Shown piece by piece: positions 8,399-16,977 of a DNA stretch of 64,000 bases. Each line of letters starts with the position of its first letter. Position 1 is the stretch's first letter. The position numbers and the translations under genes were made by a program. The notes under the pieces were generated by a model. That model made no database searches, was not told the origin of the DNA, and saw only the letters and a list, made by a program, of their open reading frames with translations. The stretch lies in assembly GCA_021647785.1 (NCBI GenBank), contig JAKIUC010000014.1, forward strand, positions 1 through 64,000, in the 5' to 3' direction. The DNA comes from Melioribacteraceae bacterium. Its GTDB lineage: Bacteria > Bacteroidota > Ignavibacteria > Ignavibacteriales > Melioribacteraceae.

Positions 8399-9487
8399 AT
8401 GAAATTAGAAGAAATAATTAGAGAGGTACCTAAGGTGCTTCTTCACGACCATTTAGATGGTGGTTTACGTCCAGAAACTATAATTGAATTAGCCGAGGAA
8501 ATTGGGTATAAAAAACTTCCGACCAAAGACCCTAAAGAACTTGCAGAATGGTTTTTCCGTGGTGCCAATAAGGGAAACCTTGTGGAGTTTTTACAAGGCT
8601 TCGAATATACAATTGCAGTAATGCAGACTAAAGAAAATCTTGAACGCATTGCATACGAAATGATGGAGGATATGCACAAGGATGGAATAGTTTATGTTGA
8701 GACAAGATTTGCACCTGTTTTAAGTCTTGATGGCGGACTTTACTACGATGATGTTATGCACGCTGTACTTGCTGGACTTGAGCGTGGTAAAAAAGATTTT
8801 GGTGTTGGATATGGATTGATACTTTGCTCGCTTCGTAACATGACAAACTCACTTGAAATTGCTGAACTTGCTGTAAACTACAGAGATAAAGGCGTTGTTG
8901 GCTTTGACCTTGCTGGCGAAGAAGGTGGCTACCCTCCTAAAAAACATATTGATGCTTTCCAATTTATTATGCGAGAGAATTTTAATATTACAATACACGC
9001 TGGCGAAGCTTTTGGAAAGGAGTCTATCTGGCAGGCAATTCAATATTGTGGTTCACATCGTATTGGGCATGCTACACGTTTAAAGGAAGATATTGTTTAC
9101 GATGCCAATGGTAAAATTTTGAAACTTGGAGATTTGGCTCAGTATATTTTGGATAAACGCATCCCTCTTGAGATTTGTCTAAACAGCAATGTTCATACTG
9201 GTGCTATCGATAAAATTGAAAATCATCCATTCAAAGAATTGTTTAATTCCAAATTTAGAGTCTTCCTAAATACTGATGATAGGTTAATGAGCAATATTAC
9301 ATTAACTGATGAATATATTACCGCAACAGAGATTTTTGGAATTGACCTTGACGATATTGAAAAACTAAATATAAATGCTATGAAATCTGCATTTATAAAT
9401 CACGATAAAAAATTGGATTATATCTATAATGTTATTAAACCCGGATACCAAAAAATGAGAGAAAAATTGCTCTCATTAAAAGTTTAA
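8399..9487 (+). CDS. add: adenosine deaminase
   Basis: A 362-residue member of the adenosine/AMP deaminase family, which converts adenosine (and deoxyadenosine) to inosine in purine salvage. Zinc ligands and active-site residues are visible: HDHLDGG near residue 17, the HAGE motif with the catalytic Glu near residue 200, SHRIGHAT near 218, and the zinc-binding Asp pair in NTDDRLMS near 298. Length is normal. The ATG at 8399 follows an AGGATAAA ribosome-binding site. A small gene of unknown function follows 15 bases later and is probably cotranscribed. Confidence 0.93.
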   Translation: MKLEEIIREVPKVLLHDHLDGGLRPETIIELAEEIGYKKLPTKDPKELAEWFFRGANKGNLVEFLQGFEYTIAVMQTKENLERIAYEMMEDMHKDGIVYVETRFAPVLSLDGGLYYDDVMHAVLAGLERGKKDFGVGYGLILCSLRNMTNSLEIAELAVNYRDKGVVGFDLAGEEGGYPPKKHIDAFQFIMRENFNITIHAGEAFGKESIWQAIQYCGSHRIGHATRLKEDIVYDANGKILKLGDLAQYILDKRIPLEICLNSNVHTGAIDKIENHPFKELFNSKFRVFLNTDDRLMSNITLTDEYITATEIFGIDLDDIEKLNINAMKSAFINHDKKLDYIYNVIKPGYQKMREKLLSLKV

Positions 9488-9502
9488 AAAAGGATTTTAT
9501 TG

Positions 9503-9838
9503 ATGAAAAAACTATTTAAAAACTACACATATGATTTTGATAAAAATGAGGCGAAACTTATAACAAGTTTTTGCAAAAAAGCTATTGACCAGATGAGTGG
9601 AAATCAAGATTTTTATAAGGATGTAAAAGCATTTGAATCTATCCGCACTAAAATAGCCGATGACCCATTTGCAGTAAAATTAACTAAAGATGAAAAGATA
9701 AGATTAGTCCACCAGTTAACCCAAAATAGAAATCACATAAAAACAACGATGGATAAAAGCGGGTTTATAAAAAAGTGGTTTTATAAATCGATGTTTACTC
9801 AGTACGAGAATTTGTTGGAGAATCATTTCTCGAATTAA
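9503..9838 (+). CDS. small hypothetical protein downstream of adenosine deaminase
   Basis: A 111-residue protein of unrecognised family. The ATG at 9503 is preferred over the TTG one codon earlier because AAAAAGGA sits just upstream at normal spacing. It is lysine-rich, largely helical in appearance, has no signal peptide or membrane segment, and shows no cysteine-pair or nucleotide-binding motif. Its position right behind adenosine deaminase suggests cotranscription but does not give a function. Confidence 0.6.
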   Translation: MKKLFKNYTYDFDKNEAKLITSFCKKAIDQMSGNQDFYKDVKAFESIRTKIADDPFAVKLTKDEKIRLVHQLTQNRNHIKTTMDKSGFIKKWFYKSMFTQYENLLENHFSN

Positions 9839-9851
9839 AAGAAAAGAAAGG

Positions 9852-9970
9852 AAAGAAAGCCGCGAATTCGCGAATAAAAAATATATCAAAAGAGCTTCGC
9901 TCTTCTAATTTTATTTTTTTATTTTATTTAATCTTTTCATTCGTGCATTCTACCATAGGTATCACTTTGT
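9852..9970. repeat. palindromic MITE-like element A
   Basis: The left arm (GCCGCGAATTCGCGAAT and A-rich tail, 9858-9880) is mirrored by the right arm (TTTTCATTCGTGCATTC then CACTTTGT, about 9934-9970). A small hairpin, AAGAGC and GCTCTT, sits in the middle near 9889-9903. A second copy with the same plan lies at 18192-18327. The central hairpin is followed by a T-rich run and might also terminate the transcript from the preceding gene. Confidence 0.55.
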
Positions 9971-10017
9971 GAGCGGCTCTTTGTTTTCTGTGCATTCGCA
10001 ACTTAGGTTTTCTCATT

Positions 10018-10425
10018 ATGACTGATATAATTTATAAAAACGAAAGCTATAAAATTATTGGAATTTGTTTTGAAGTCCATAATAATCTGGGACCTGGTTT
10101 TCTTGAAATTGTTTATAAAGATGCTTTGGAATATGAATTTAAGAAAGCAAATATTCCTTTTGAAAGAGAGAAGCAATACGACATTAACTACAAAGGATTG
10201 ATTCTTCGACATAATTTTTTTGCAGATTTCGTCATTTACAATAAAATAATTCTTGAAGTCAAATCAGTAAAATTTCTTGTTGATGAGTTTACTGCGAGAA
10301 CAATTAATTATTTAAAATGTTCAAGCAATAAATTAGGTTTAATAGTCAACTTTGGAGAACTAAAACTTATTAGTAAAAGAATCGTTTTGGATAAAAAACT
10401 TCAAGAATGGAGAAAAAATGATTAG
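10018..10425 (+). CDS. GxxExxY protein (PD-(D/E)xK nuclease-like)
   Basis: A 135-residue protein of the GxxExxY family, named for the motif seen here as GFLEIVY near residues 28-34. The FADFVIYNKIILEVKSVK segment has the Asp and Glu-x-Lys of a PD-(D/E)xK nuclease fold. The biochemical role is not established. The gene starts right after a palindromic element (9852-9970), and a direct-repeat copy of that element's right end occurs at 11044-11074. Such genes are often found among dispersed repeats, which suggests mobility; that is inference. Confidence 0.8.
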   Translation: MTDIIYKNESYKIIGICFEVHNNLGPGFLEIVYKDALEYEFKKANIPFEREKQYDINYKGLILRHNFFADFVIYNKIILEVKSVKFLVDEFTARTINYLKCSSNKLGLIVNFGELKLISKRIVLDKKLQEWRKND

Positions 10426-10480
10426 CCGTTCGTGTACTAATTTATTTAAAGCTAAGCATTTAAAATGAAGAGTTAATTCT

Positions 10481-11011
10481 ATGAATACTTGTTTTATACA
10501 TTCAGAAAAAGAAGCACTTTCAATTTGTCGTGGTTGTGGAAAGACGTTTTGTGAGTTGTGTTTAGATGAGGGGAAAGAATACTATTTTTGTAAAAACTCC
10601 GAGTGCCAAGAATTACTAAAGAAAGAATTACCATCTTACAAAGTTTCAGAAAGTGTTATATGTACCAAGTGTGAAAGTGAATTAGAGCTTTCGGAAGAGG
10701 AAAGAATTTTTGGTAAAATTCATTGTCCTGAGTGTGATGCAATGATAGACTATACTGAAGTTCCACCAAAATTATTAGATAGAGAGCATTACACAGAAAT
10801 ACTATCATCATTAAATCAGGGTGATATTGCTTTAATAAAATCTATTCTTGAAGATGGTAAAGTTGACTATTATATTTTAGGTGAATTGTTTTTAAGTATT
10901 CGTCCACTTCTGGAACCAGTGAGAGTATTTGTAAATGAAAACCATGTTGAAAAAGCAAAAATGTTATTAGAAAATTTTGATTTAAATATATTTGGAATTT
11001 CAACAAAGTAA
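10481..11011 (+). CDS. zinc-finger protein with a DUF2007-like C-terminal domain
   Basis: A 176-residue protein in three parts. Residues 1-45 have B-box-like spacing of Cys and His (CFIH, CRGCGKTFCELC, CKNSEC). Residues about 60-85 form a zinc ribbon with two CxxC pairs (CTKCESE and CPECDAM). The last 75 residues (ALIKSILEDGKVDYYILGE and onward) resemble DUF2007, a small domain tied to signalling or protein binding. The combination is known in Bacteroidota-type genomes, but its function is not known to me. It stands alone between the GxxExxY gene and urocanate hydratase. Confidence 0.65.
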   Translation: MNTCFIHSEKEALSICRGCGKTFCELCLDEGKEYYFCKNSECQELLKKELPSYKVSESVICTKCESELELSEEERIFGKIHCPECDAMIDYTEVPPKLLDREHYTEILSSLNQGDIALIKSILEDGKVDYYILGELFLSIRPLLEPVRVFVNENHVEKAKMLLENFDLNIFGISTK

Positions 11012-11043
11012 GTTATATTACTTTTAATTGATGAATTTAGCCC

Positions 11044-11074
11044 AAGGTGTCACTATGCGAACGGCTACTTTGTT
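11044..11074 (+). repeat. direct-repeat copy of the right end of element A
   Basis: AAGGTGTCACTATGCGAACG followed by GCTACTTTGTTTT resembles 9956-9986 (TAGGTATCACTTTGTGAGCG then GCTCTTTGTTTT) in the same orientation. The two copies flank the GxxExxY and zinc-finger genes. It lies just in front of urocanate hydratase. Confidence 0.45.
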
Positions 11075-11096
11075 TTAATATTAAAAGGAAATTAAA

Positions 11097-12746
11097 ATGA
11101 TAACAAACATTCAAGCCCCCAAAGGGACAGACCTATCCTGCAAAGGTTGGATTCAAGAAGCAGCAATGCGAATGCTGATGAACAATTTAAATCCGGAAGT
11201 TGCTGAAGACCCAGATAATTTAATTGTTTATGGTGGCTCTGGTAAAGCAGCCCGCAATTGGGAATCATACGAAGCAATAATTGATACGTTAAAAAATCTT
11301 GAGAATGATGAGACAATGCTCGTTCAATCAGGAAAGCCAGTAGCCGTTTTTAGAACTCACGAAAATGCCCCACGTGTAATTATTTCAAACTCGATGCTTG
11401 TTCCTGACTGGGCAAACTGGGAAGAGTTCCGCAAACTTGAAGCCAAAGGTTTAACAATGTATGGGCAAATGACTGCAGGGAGTTGGATATACATTGGAAG
11501 TCAAGGAATTGTGCAAGGCACATACGAAACATTTGCAGAATGTGCTAACCAACATTTTGATGGAACACTTGCCGGTAAATTCCTTCTCACTGCTGGGCTT
11601 GGAGGTATGGGCGGTGCTCAACCCCTTGCTGCTACAATGAATGGTGCCGTATGCCTTGGAATTGATGTTAACAAAAGCAGAATTCAAAAAAGGATTGATA
11701 CTGGTTATGTTGATGTACTAACAGATAATTTAGATGAAGCACTCGAATTAGTACTTAAAGCCAAAGAAGAAAAAAAAGCACTCTCCGTGGGGCTTGTTGG
11801 AAATGCTGGTGAAATTCTTCCGCAAATATTATCAAAAAATATTTTGCCAGATATAGTTACAGACCAGACTTCTGCACACGATGTTTTACAAGGATACGTT
11901 CCAATGGGAATGAGTTTTGATGAAGCACTGCAGCTACGCAAGGATAACCCAGATGAATATATTAAGAAATCGAGAGCTACAATTGTAACACACGTAACAG
12001 CAATGTTGGAATTCCAAAAACGTGGCTCTATAGTATTTGATTATGGAAACAACATTCGTGGTGAAGCAAAAGAGAATGGTCTCGAAAATGCTTTCGATTT
12101 TCCAGGGTTTGTTCCTGCTTACATTCGTCCTCTCTTTAATGATGGTAAAGGTCCATTCCGTTGGGCTGCACTTTCTGGCGACCCGGAGGATATTTACGTA
12201 ACGGATAAGGCAGTAATGGAAGCATTCCCAGATGATAAAGCATTAATACGTTGGATTAAATTAGCACAAGAGAAAATCCATTTTCAAGGAATGCCTACAC
12301 GGATTTGCTGGCTCGGTTATGGCGACCGCGCCAAGTTAGGAAAAATATTTAATAAACTTGTTGCAAATGGAAAAGTTAAAGCTCCCATAGTTATTGGACG
12401 AGACCACCTTGATTGCGGCTCTGTAGCCTCTCCCTATCGCGAAACAGAAGCAATGAAAGATGGAAGTGATGCAATTGCAGATTGGCCAATACTTAACGCA
12501 CTGTTAAATACTATTGGTGGTGCAAGTTGGGTCTCTGTTCATCATGGTGGCGGAGTTGGAATTGGTAAATCAATCCATGCAGGAATGGTTATAGTTGCAG
12601 ATGGCACAAAGGAGGCAGAGAAACGATTAGACCGTGTACTTACTTACGACCCTGGGATGGGGATTGTCCGACACGCTGATGCTGGTTACGAAAGAGCAAT
12701 TAAAAATGCGAAAGAAAAGGGTGTTAAAATGCCTATGTTGAAATAG
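11097..12746 (+). CDS. hutU: urocanate hydratase
   Basis: A 549-residue protein matching urocanase over its length. This enzyme uses tightly bound NAD+ to convert urocanate to 4-imidazolone-5-propionate, the second step of histidine degradation. Recognisable segments include [13 protein letters not shown], the glycine-rich [19 protein letters not shown] (NAD-binding region), and [20 protein letters not shown] and [15 protein letters not shown] near the C-terminus. The length is normal. AAAGGAAATTAAA upstream supports the start. No hutH, hutI or hutG gene lies in the window. Confidence 0.95.
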   Translation: MITNIQAPKGTDLSCKGWIQEAAMRMLMNNLNPEVAEDPDNLIVYGGSGKAARNWESYEAIIDTLKNLENDETMLVQSGKPVAVFRTHENAPRVIISNSMLVPDWANWEEFRKLEAKGLTMYGQMTAGSWIYIGSQGIVQGTYETFAECANQHFDGTLAGKFLLTAGLGGMGGAQPLAATMNGAVCLGIDVNKSRIQKRIDTGYVDVLTDNLDEALELVLKAKEEKKALSVGLVGNAGEILPQILSKNILPDIVTDQTSAHDVLQGYVPMGMSFDEALQLRKDNPDEYIKKSRATIVTHVTAMLEFQKRGSIVFDYGNNIRGEAKENGLENAFDFPGFVPAYIRPLFNDGKGPFRWAALSGDPEDIYVTDKAVMEAFPDDKALIRWIKLAQEKIHFQGMPTRICWLGYGDRAKLGKIFNKLVANGKVKAPIVIGRDHLDCGSVASPYRETEAMKDGSDAIADWPILNALLNTIGGASWVSVHHGGGVGIGKSIHAGMVIVADGTKEAEKRLDRVLTYDPGMGIVRHADAGYERAIKNAKEKGVKMPMLK

Positions 12747-12812
12747 TATTCATAATAAATGATTAACACCACTTATTTATAAACTAATTTTCAAAAGAAA
12801 GTATTTAATATA

Positions 12813-12871
12813 AATTGTTTCATTGCTCAATTGTTAAATTGTTGTTTTAATTTTCAAACAATGAAACAATT
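12813..12871. repeat. short inverted repeat
   Basis: AATTGTTTCATTG (12813-12825) and CAATGAAACAATT (12859-12871) are exact 13-base reverse complements around an AT-rich loop. The block lies between urocanate hydratase and the dehydrogenase gene. There is no T-tract directly after it, so it is not a typical terminator. Confidence 0.45.
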
Positions 12872-12935
12872 AAAGCTATTGGTCTTGATATCAATAAAAT
12901 AAAATTTTTAACTATAAAAAGTATTGAGGAAAAAC

Positions 12936-13856
12936 ATGAAAGTATTAGTAGCAACAGAAAAACCATTTGCTCCGGCAGCAGTAAATGAAATTAGAACAGT
13001 AATTGAAAATGCCAATTACGAATTAGTTCTTTTAGAAAAATATTCGGACAATTCAGAATTACTTGGTGCCGTTGCAAATGCAGATGCAATGATTATCCGT
13101 AGTGATAAAGCAACAAAAGAAGTTATTGACGCAGCAAAGAATCTGAAAATAATTGTTAGAGCTGGTGCTGGTTATGACAATATTGACTTAGAAGCTGCAT
13201 CAGCAAAGAACATTGTTGCAATGAACACTCCAGGACAAAACTCGAACGCTGTTGCAGAGTTGGCAATTGGAATGATGATATACATTGCTCGTGGTTTATT
13301 CAATGGTAAAGCCGGCTCAGAGCTTAAAGGGAAAACTATCGGCATCCACGCTTACGGAAATGTTGGCAAATTGGTTGGCAATATTGCAAAAGGTTTTGGA
13401 ATGAGTGTAGCAGCATTCGACCCATTTGTTTCTGCAGAAGCAATTGAAGCAGATGGAGTAACAGTTTATAATTCCGCAGAAGAACTTTATGCAAACAGCC
13501 AATATATTTCGTTACACATCCCTGCAAACAATGAAACTAAAAACTCAATCAATTATGAGCTTTTAAATAAAATGCCAAAAGGTGCAACCCTTGTAAACAC
13601 TGCACGAAAAGAGGTTGTTAACGAAGAAGAGTTAGTTAAATTGATGAACGATAGAAATGATTTCAAATATGTTTCTGATATTGCTCCGAACAATGCTGCG
13701 GAATTAGAAGATAAATTTGAAGGTAGAGTTTATTTCACTCCAAAGAAAATGGGTGCTCAAACATCGGAAGCTAATATAAATGCTGGCATTGCGGCTGCAA
13801 CTCAAATTGTTAATTTTCTTGAGAATGGCGATACAACTTTTCAAGTTAATAAATAG
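12936..13856 (+). CDS. D-3-phosphoglycerate dehydrogenase-like D-2-hydroxyacid dehydrogenase
   Basis: A 306-residue member of the D-isomer-specific 2-hydroxyacid dehydrogenase family, most like the short SerA type that makes 3-phosphohydroxypyruvate for serine synthesis. The NAD-binding loop is present as GIHAYGNVGKLVGNIAKGF. AGAGYDNIDLEAA and LVNTARKEVVNEEEL carry conserved substrate and cofactor contacts. The usual catalytic His segment is replaced by YFTPKKMGAQTSEA, so the chemistry is not fully certain. I start at the ATG at 12936 (TTGAGGA in front) rather than the TTG at 12924. No ACT domain is present. Confidence 0.82.
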   Translation: MKVLVATEKPFAPAAVNEIRTVIENANYELVLLEKYSDNSELLGAVANADAMIIRSDKATKEVIDAAKNLKIIVRAGAGYDNIDLEAASAKNIVAMNTPGQNSNAVAELAIGMMIYIARGLFNGKAGSELKGKTIGIHAYGNVGKLVGNIAKGFGMSVAAFDPFVSAEAIEADGVTVYNSAEELYANSQYISLHIPANNETKNSINYELLNKMPKGATLVNTARKEVVNEEELVKLMNDRNDFKYVSDIAPNNAAELEDKFEGRVYFTPKKMGAQTSEANINAGIAAATQIVNFLENGDTTFQVNK

Positions 13857-14065
13857 GGCTAAGTTCTAATTATGACAGCAAATAATGTCGTGCCGATGGC
13901 ACTATTACGTCTAACTTGTAGTGATATTACCATAATGCACTCCTCTGGAGTTTTTAGTATCGTAGATACGAAATTATGGTAAATAAACATCTAAGCCAAT
14001 AAAACAAGTGCCATAGGTACGATACTTCTCTATTTATACATTGCTGTCATAATTAGAACTTAGCC
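13857..14065. repeat. 209-bp element with 25-bp perfect terminal inverted repeats
   Basis: The first 25 bases (beginning GGCTAAGTTCTAATTATGAC) and the last 25 (14041-14065, ending in the reverse complement) match perfectly. Inside is a second nested inverted repeat, TACCATAAT and ATTATGGTA, enclosing hairpins. The interior also has GTGCCGATGGCAC near the left and AAGTGCCATAGGTAC near the right. The left end abuts the stop codon of the dehydrogenase gene. It has the look of a miniature inverted-repeat element; no ORF lies inside. The remaining 14066-14164 stretch shows nothing I recognise. Confidence 0.7.
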
Positions 14066-14164
14066 ATAAATAGTATTCACTTCAGGATAACTGACTATGG
14101 TTACCCATAGTTAGTTGTCTTAAATTACTCTACACTTTTTATTGATGCTTTTGTTAGCTTGCTT

Positions 14165-14476
14165 TTATGCCAACTTGTTTGTGGTATAAATATCACTTTC
14201 ACTTAACAATTGACTAAAATTACGAATTGTAAGTATTGTGATTCTGTTTTTCTCTCTCTTATAAATTATTCTGTAATTACCTTCAATCAATTCTCGAATA
14301 TCATTTCTTCCAATTTCTGGAACAATTCTACCAAGTTCAGGAAATATATTTAATTTATTTACTGATTTCTGAATACTTACCACCCAGTTTTTAGCAGATG
14401 ATTGATTATCAATTGCAATATAATCTGCAATCTCTTCAAGTTTTTCTACTGAAAGTTCAGTCCATGCTGTTTTCAT
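14165..14476 (-). CDS. ParE/RelE-family toxin
   Basis: A 103-residue toxin with the ParE/RelE fold signature: WTELSVEKLEEIADYI at the N-terminus, FPELGRIVPEIGRNDIREL in the middle and YRIIYKREKNRITILTI near the C-terminus. Family members inhibit gyrase (ParE) or cut ribosome-bound mRNA (RelE); the sequence resembles the ParE side more, but the target cannot be assigned. It overlaps the antitoxin gene upstream by four bases. Confidence 0.88.
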   Translation of the reverse strand: MKTAWTELSVEKLEEIADYIAIDNQSSAKNWVVSIQKSVNKLNIFPELGRIVPEIGRNDIRELIEGNYRIIYKREKNRITILTIRNFSQLLSESDIYTTNKLA

Positions 14477-14754
14477 AGATTATATCTTTGCGAAAGTCGC
14501 CTTTCAACTTGTTCAGCAGTTAATGTTTTTCCATCAACAATTTGTTGTTCAGCTATTTGTAGCTCTTGAAATAATTCAATTTTATCAACCATTGCTTGAT
14601 ATTCAGCCACATCAATTAGAATAGCTGAACTTTTTCCGTGTTGCGTTAAAATAATTGGGCGTTTTGATTCACGAACTTGATCAACAAAGTCCTTTGCATT
14701 GGCTCTAAATTCTGTTAATGGCTTAATATCGCTCTGATAATTTATTTTTTGCAT
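14473..14754 (-). CDS. Phd/YefM-family antitoxin
   Basis: A 93-residue antitoxin. The N-terminal half (KPLTEFRANAKDFVDQVRES and PIILTQHGKSSAILID) is the Phd/YefM DNA-binding domain. The C-terminal half is charged and would bind the toxin. I use the ATG at 14754, preceded by AAAAGGTGA at good spacing, instead of the upstream in-frame start at 14802, which would add a non-homologous leader. It comes first in the operon and overlaps the toxin gene. Confidence 0.88.
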   Translation of the reverse strand: MQKINYQSDIKPLTEFRANAKDFVDQVRESKRPIILTQHGKSSAILIDVAEYQAMVDKIELFQELQIAEQQIVDGKTLTAEQVERRLSQRYNL

Positions 14755-14919
14755 AAAATCACCTTTTAATTTGTATCTTTTGTTGTATTCTTTAAGATAC
14801 ATAATGGTTTATTCAAAAACAAAACGAATTAGGATAATCACTTTTCAAAGCTTCTACATATAACTGACATTGTCCTCAATTGAATTTTTATAACTATGCA
14901 AAATACTGCATTATACTTA

Positions 14920-15498
14920 TCAGCCTAACAAATCCTTCAAAGTATTAAATGCAATAGCTCTATGGCTTATTTCATTTTTATCTTCACTTGAAAATTGAGC
15001 TAAGGTTCTGCTGCTTCCTTCCGGAACAAATATTGGGTCGTATCCAAAACCATTTGTACCTTTAAACTCAGAAATTATATAACCACGTAATTCTCCAAAT
15101 GCTCTTGTAATATTTTTGCCATCATAAAAAACTGCCGAACAAACAAACTTTGCTTTATGGGGAGTTGGGAATGACTTTAACTCATCCAATATTTTTTTGT
15201 TGTTATCAGCGTACGTACAATTCTCACCGGCATAGCGTGCAGAATAGACTCCGGGTTTGCCATTTAACTGCTCAACAGAAAGTCCAGAATCATCAGCAAT
15301 AACGGGCGTTTTGTGGATTTCATAAATTGCTTTAGCTTTAATTAGTGCATTAGCTTCGTATGTATCTCCATCTTCAATAATTTCGGGAACCTCTCCTAAA
15401 TCGTAGAGAGAAATTATTTCGTAATTAGTATTTTCAAAAATCTCTTTAACTTCTTTTAGCTTACCTTTATTCCCAGTTGCAAATATTAGTTTATTCAT
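14920..15498 (-). CDS. rdgB: RdgB/HAM1-family non-canonical purine NTP pyrophosphatase
   Basis: A 192-residue enzyme that hydrolyses dITP, XTP and related bases to monophosphates, keeping them out of DNA. Diagnostic motifs are the N-terminal ATGNKGKLKEVKEIF (substrate loop), PVIADDSGLSVEQLNGKPGV with the metal-binding acidic pair, YSARYAGENC, and GFGYDPIFVPEG and SHRAIAF near the C-terminus. It starts three bases after the amidohydrolase gene, so the two form an operon of purine clean-up enzymes. Confidence 0.93.
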   Translation of the reverse strand: MNKLIFATGNKGKLKEVKEIFENTNYEIISLYDLGEVPEIIEDGDTYEANALIKAKAIYEIHKTPVIADDSGLSVEQLNGKPGVYSARYAGENCTYADNNKKILDELKSFPTPHKAKFVCSAVFYDGKNITRAFGELRGYIISEFKGTNGFGYDPIFVPEGSSRTLAQFSSEDKNEISHRAIAFNTLKDLLG

Positions 15499-15501
15499 AC
15501 A

Positions 15502-16851
15502 TCAATCTATTTTTGCTCTATTTAATAATTTTGTTAATTCTGCTCTACCATTTGTAATCATTTCTGATTCATCATAAACAAGGTTTACTCCATTCCTAAC
15601 AACCCACTCCCCTTCTACCATTACTGAAGTTACATCCGATTTATCAGCAGCATAAACAATTGATGAATACAAATTTTCATCATCATCTAACATAGAGTGA
15701 TTTGCTTTCTCCAAATTAAGTAATTGCAAATCAGCTTTTTTTCCAACTTCAATACTTCCAATTTCTTTTGATAGATGTAATGCTTTAGCTCCTTCAATTG
15801 TTGCGAGCCTTACCATCAGTTCTGCATCCATAACAGTTGGGTTATAAATTGGCTTTTGGATAAGTGAGGCTATTCTCATCTCTGTAAACATATTCAAATT
15901 ATTATTGCACGGTGCCCCATCTGCACCTATTGAAACAGATATACCCTCATTTATATATCTTGGTATCTCGGCTATTCCGGAACCCAATTTCATATTTGAT
16001 GAAGGGCAGTGAGCTACACGTGTTCCTGAAGTTTTTAATAACTCAACTTCTTTATCGTTTATATGTATTGCATGAGCTAAAATTGTTTTTTCAGATAAAA
16101 CATTAATCGAGTTAAAATACTCTATGTTCTCCTTTCCATATTTTTTTCTTACCGCTTCAATTTCACCTTTGTTTTCTGATGAATGCGTATGGTAAAGTGA
16201 CCCATCAAAATCATTCATTATGTTTGATGTCTCTTTCATCAAGCCCTCACTGCACGAAAGGACAAAGCGAGGAGCAAATCCATATTTAATTCTTCCATTT
16301 TCACTATTATGAAATGACTTAGCTAAATCAATTGTTGAATTCAAACTCGCTTCTGTAGATTCCTTAAATGTTGGGAATAAATCATTTTCGTCAATCATAC
16401 ACTTGCCCGAGAAGCCACGAATACCAGATTTAATCATCTCCTCGAAAACAACTTCTTGGTGGTGCATCGTTCCCATATCTAAAAGTGTTGTTGTTCCACT
16501 CATAAATAATTCACTTATTCCAAGTTTTGCAGAAATTCTAAGTGACTCTTTGTTGTGATTATTTTCATACGGAAATATTCGTTTCTGCAGCCAATCTAAC
16601 AATTGCATATCATCAGCCAATCCGCGAAACAGAGTCTGGCAAAGGTGAATGTGTGTTTGAACAAACCCTGGCATCAAGGTTAAATTAGGATATTTATAAA
16701 CTTCACCTTCATAATTATTTAATTCAATACTTTTAAGACTATCAATTCTAATGATAATTCCGTCTTCAATTTCAATAAAAGAATTTCGGTGAATTTCCAT
16801 TGCAGAGTTAACAGTAATAATCTCTTTCGGAATAACAATTTTTCTATTCAT
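15502..16851 (-). CDS. amidohydrolase, 5'-deoxyadenosine/S-adenosylhomocysteine deaminase-like
   Basis: A 449-residue metal-dependent amidohydrolase of the MtaD/DadD group. The metal ligands appear as QTHIHLCQTLFRG near residue 65, HTHSSE near 215, AHAIHIND near 250, and the Asp in SIGADGAPCNNNLNMF near 310. Relatives deaminate adenosine moieties of S-adenosylhomocysteine, methylthioadenosine or 5'-deoxyadenosine, or chlorinated triazines; the exact substrate cannot be read. Pairing with RdgB in one operon fits a purine-nucleoside role. It is divergent from the PagL-like barrel gene. Confidence 0.85.
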   Translation of the reverse strand: MNRKIVIPKEIITVNSAMEIHRNSFIEIEDGIIIRIDSLKSIELNNYEGEVYKYPNLTLMPGFVQTHIHLCQTLFRGLADDMQLLDWLQKRIFPYENNHNKESLRISAKLGISELFMSGTTTLLDMGTMHHQEVVFEEMIKSGIRGFSGKCMIDENDLFPTFKESTEASLNSTIDLAKSFHNSENGRIKYGFAPRFVLSCSEGLMKETSNIMNDFDGSLYHTHSSENKGEIEAVRKKYGKENIEYFNSINVLSEKTILAHAIHINDKEVELLKTSGTRVAHCPSSNMKLGSGIAEIPRYINEGISVSIGADGAPCNNNLNMFTEMRIASLIQKPIYNPTVMDAELMVRLATIEGAKALHLSKEIGSIEVGKKADLQLLNLEKANHSMLDDDENLYSSIVYAADKSDVTSVMVEGEWVVRNGVNLVYDESEMITNGRAELTKLLNRAKID

Positions 16852-16870
16852 AAGTCCAGGCTTTTTTTAT

Positions 16871-16922
16871 AATTCTACTACCAAAATTTAGTAAAAAATA
16901 GAGATAATTTTTTAGTAGAATT
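16871..16922. promoter_or_regulatory. inverted repeat in a divergent promoter region
   Basis: AATTCTACTA (16871-16880) and TAGTAGAATT (16913-16922) are exact 10-base reverse complements, 32 bases apart, between the divergent amidohydrolase and PagL-like genes. The same decamer also appears near 20323-20333, just upstream of the sensor kinase start. It could be a regulator site; no protein can be assigned. Confidence 0.35.
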
Positions 16923-16977
16923 TGATAAAGATTCTTTATTTTTAGGCTACTTAAAAAACTAAAAATAGAAGGAAAAA

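Noticed and set aside
12924-12936. TTG at 12924 as start of the dehydrogenase gene
   Set aside because: It overlaps the TTGAGGA ribosome-binding site of the ATG at 12936, and homologues begin at KVLVA.
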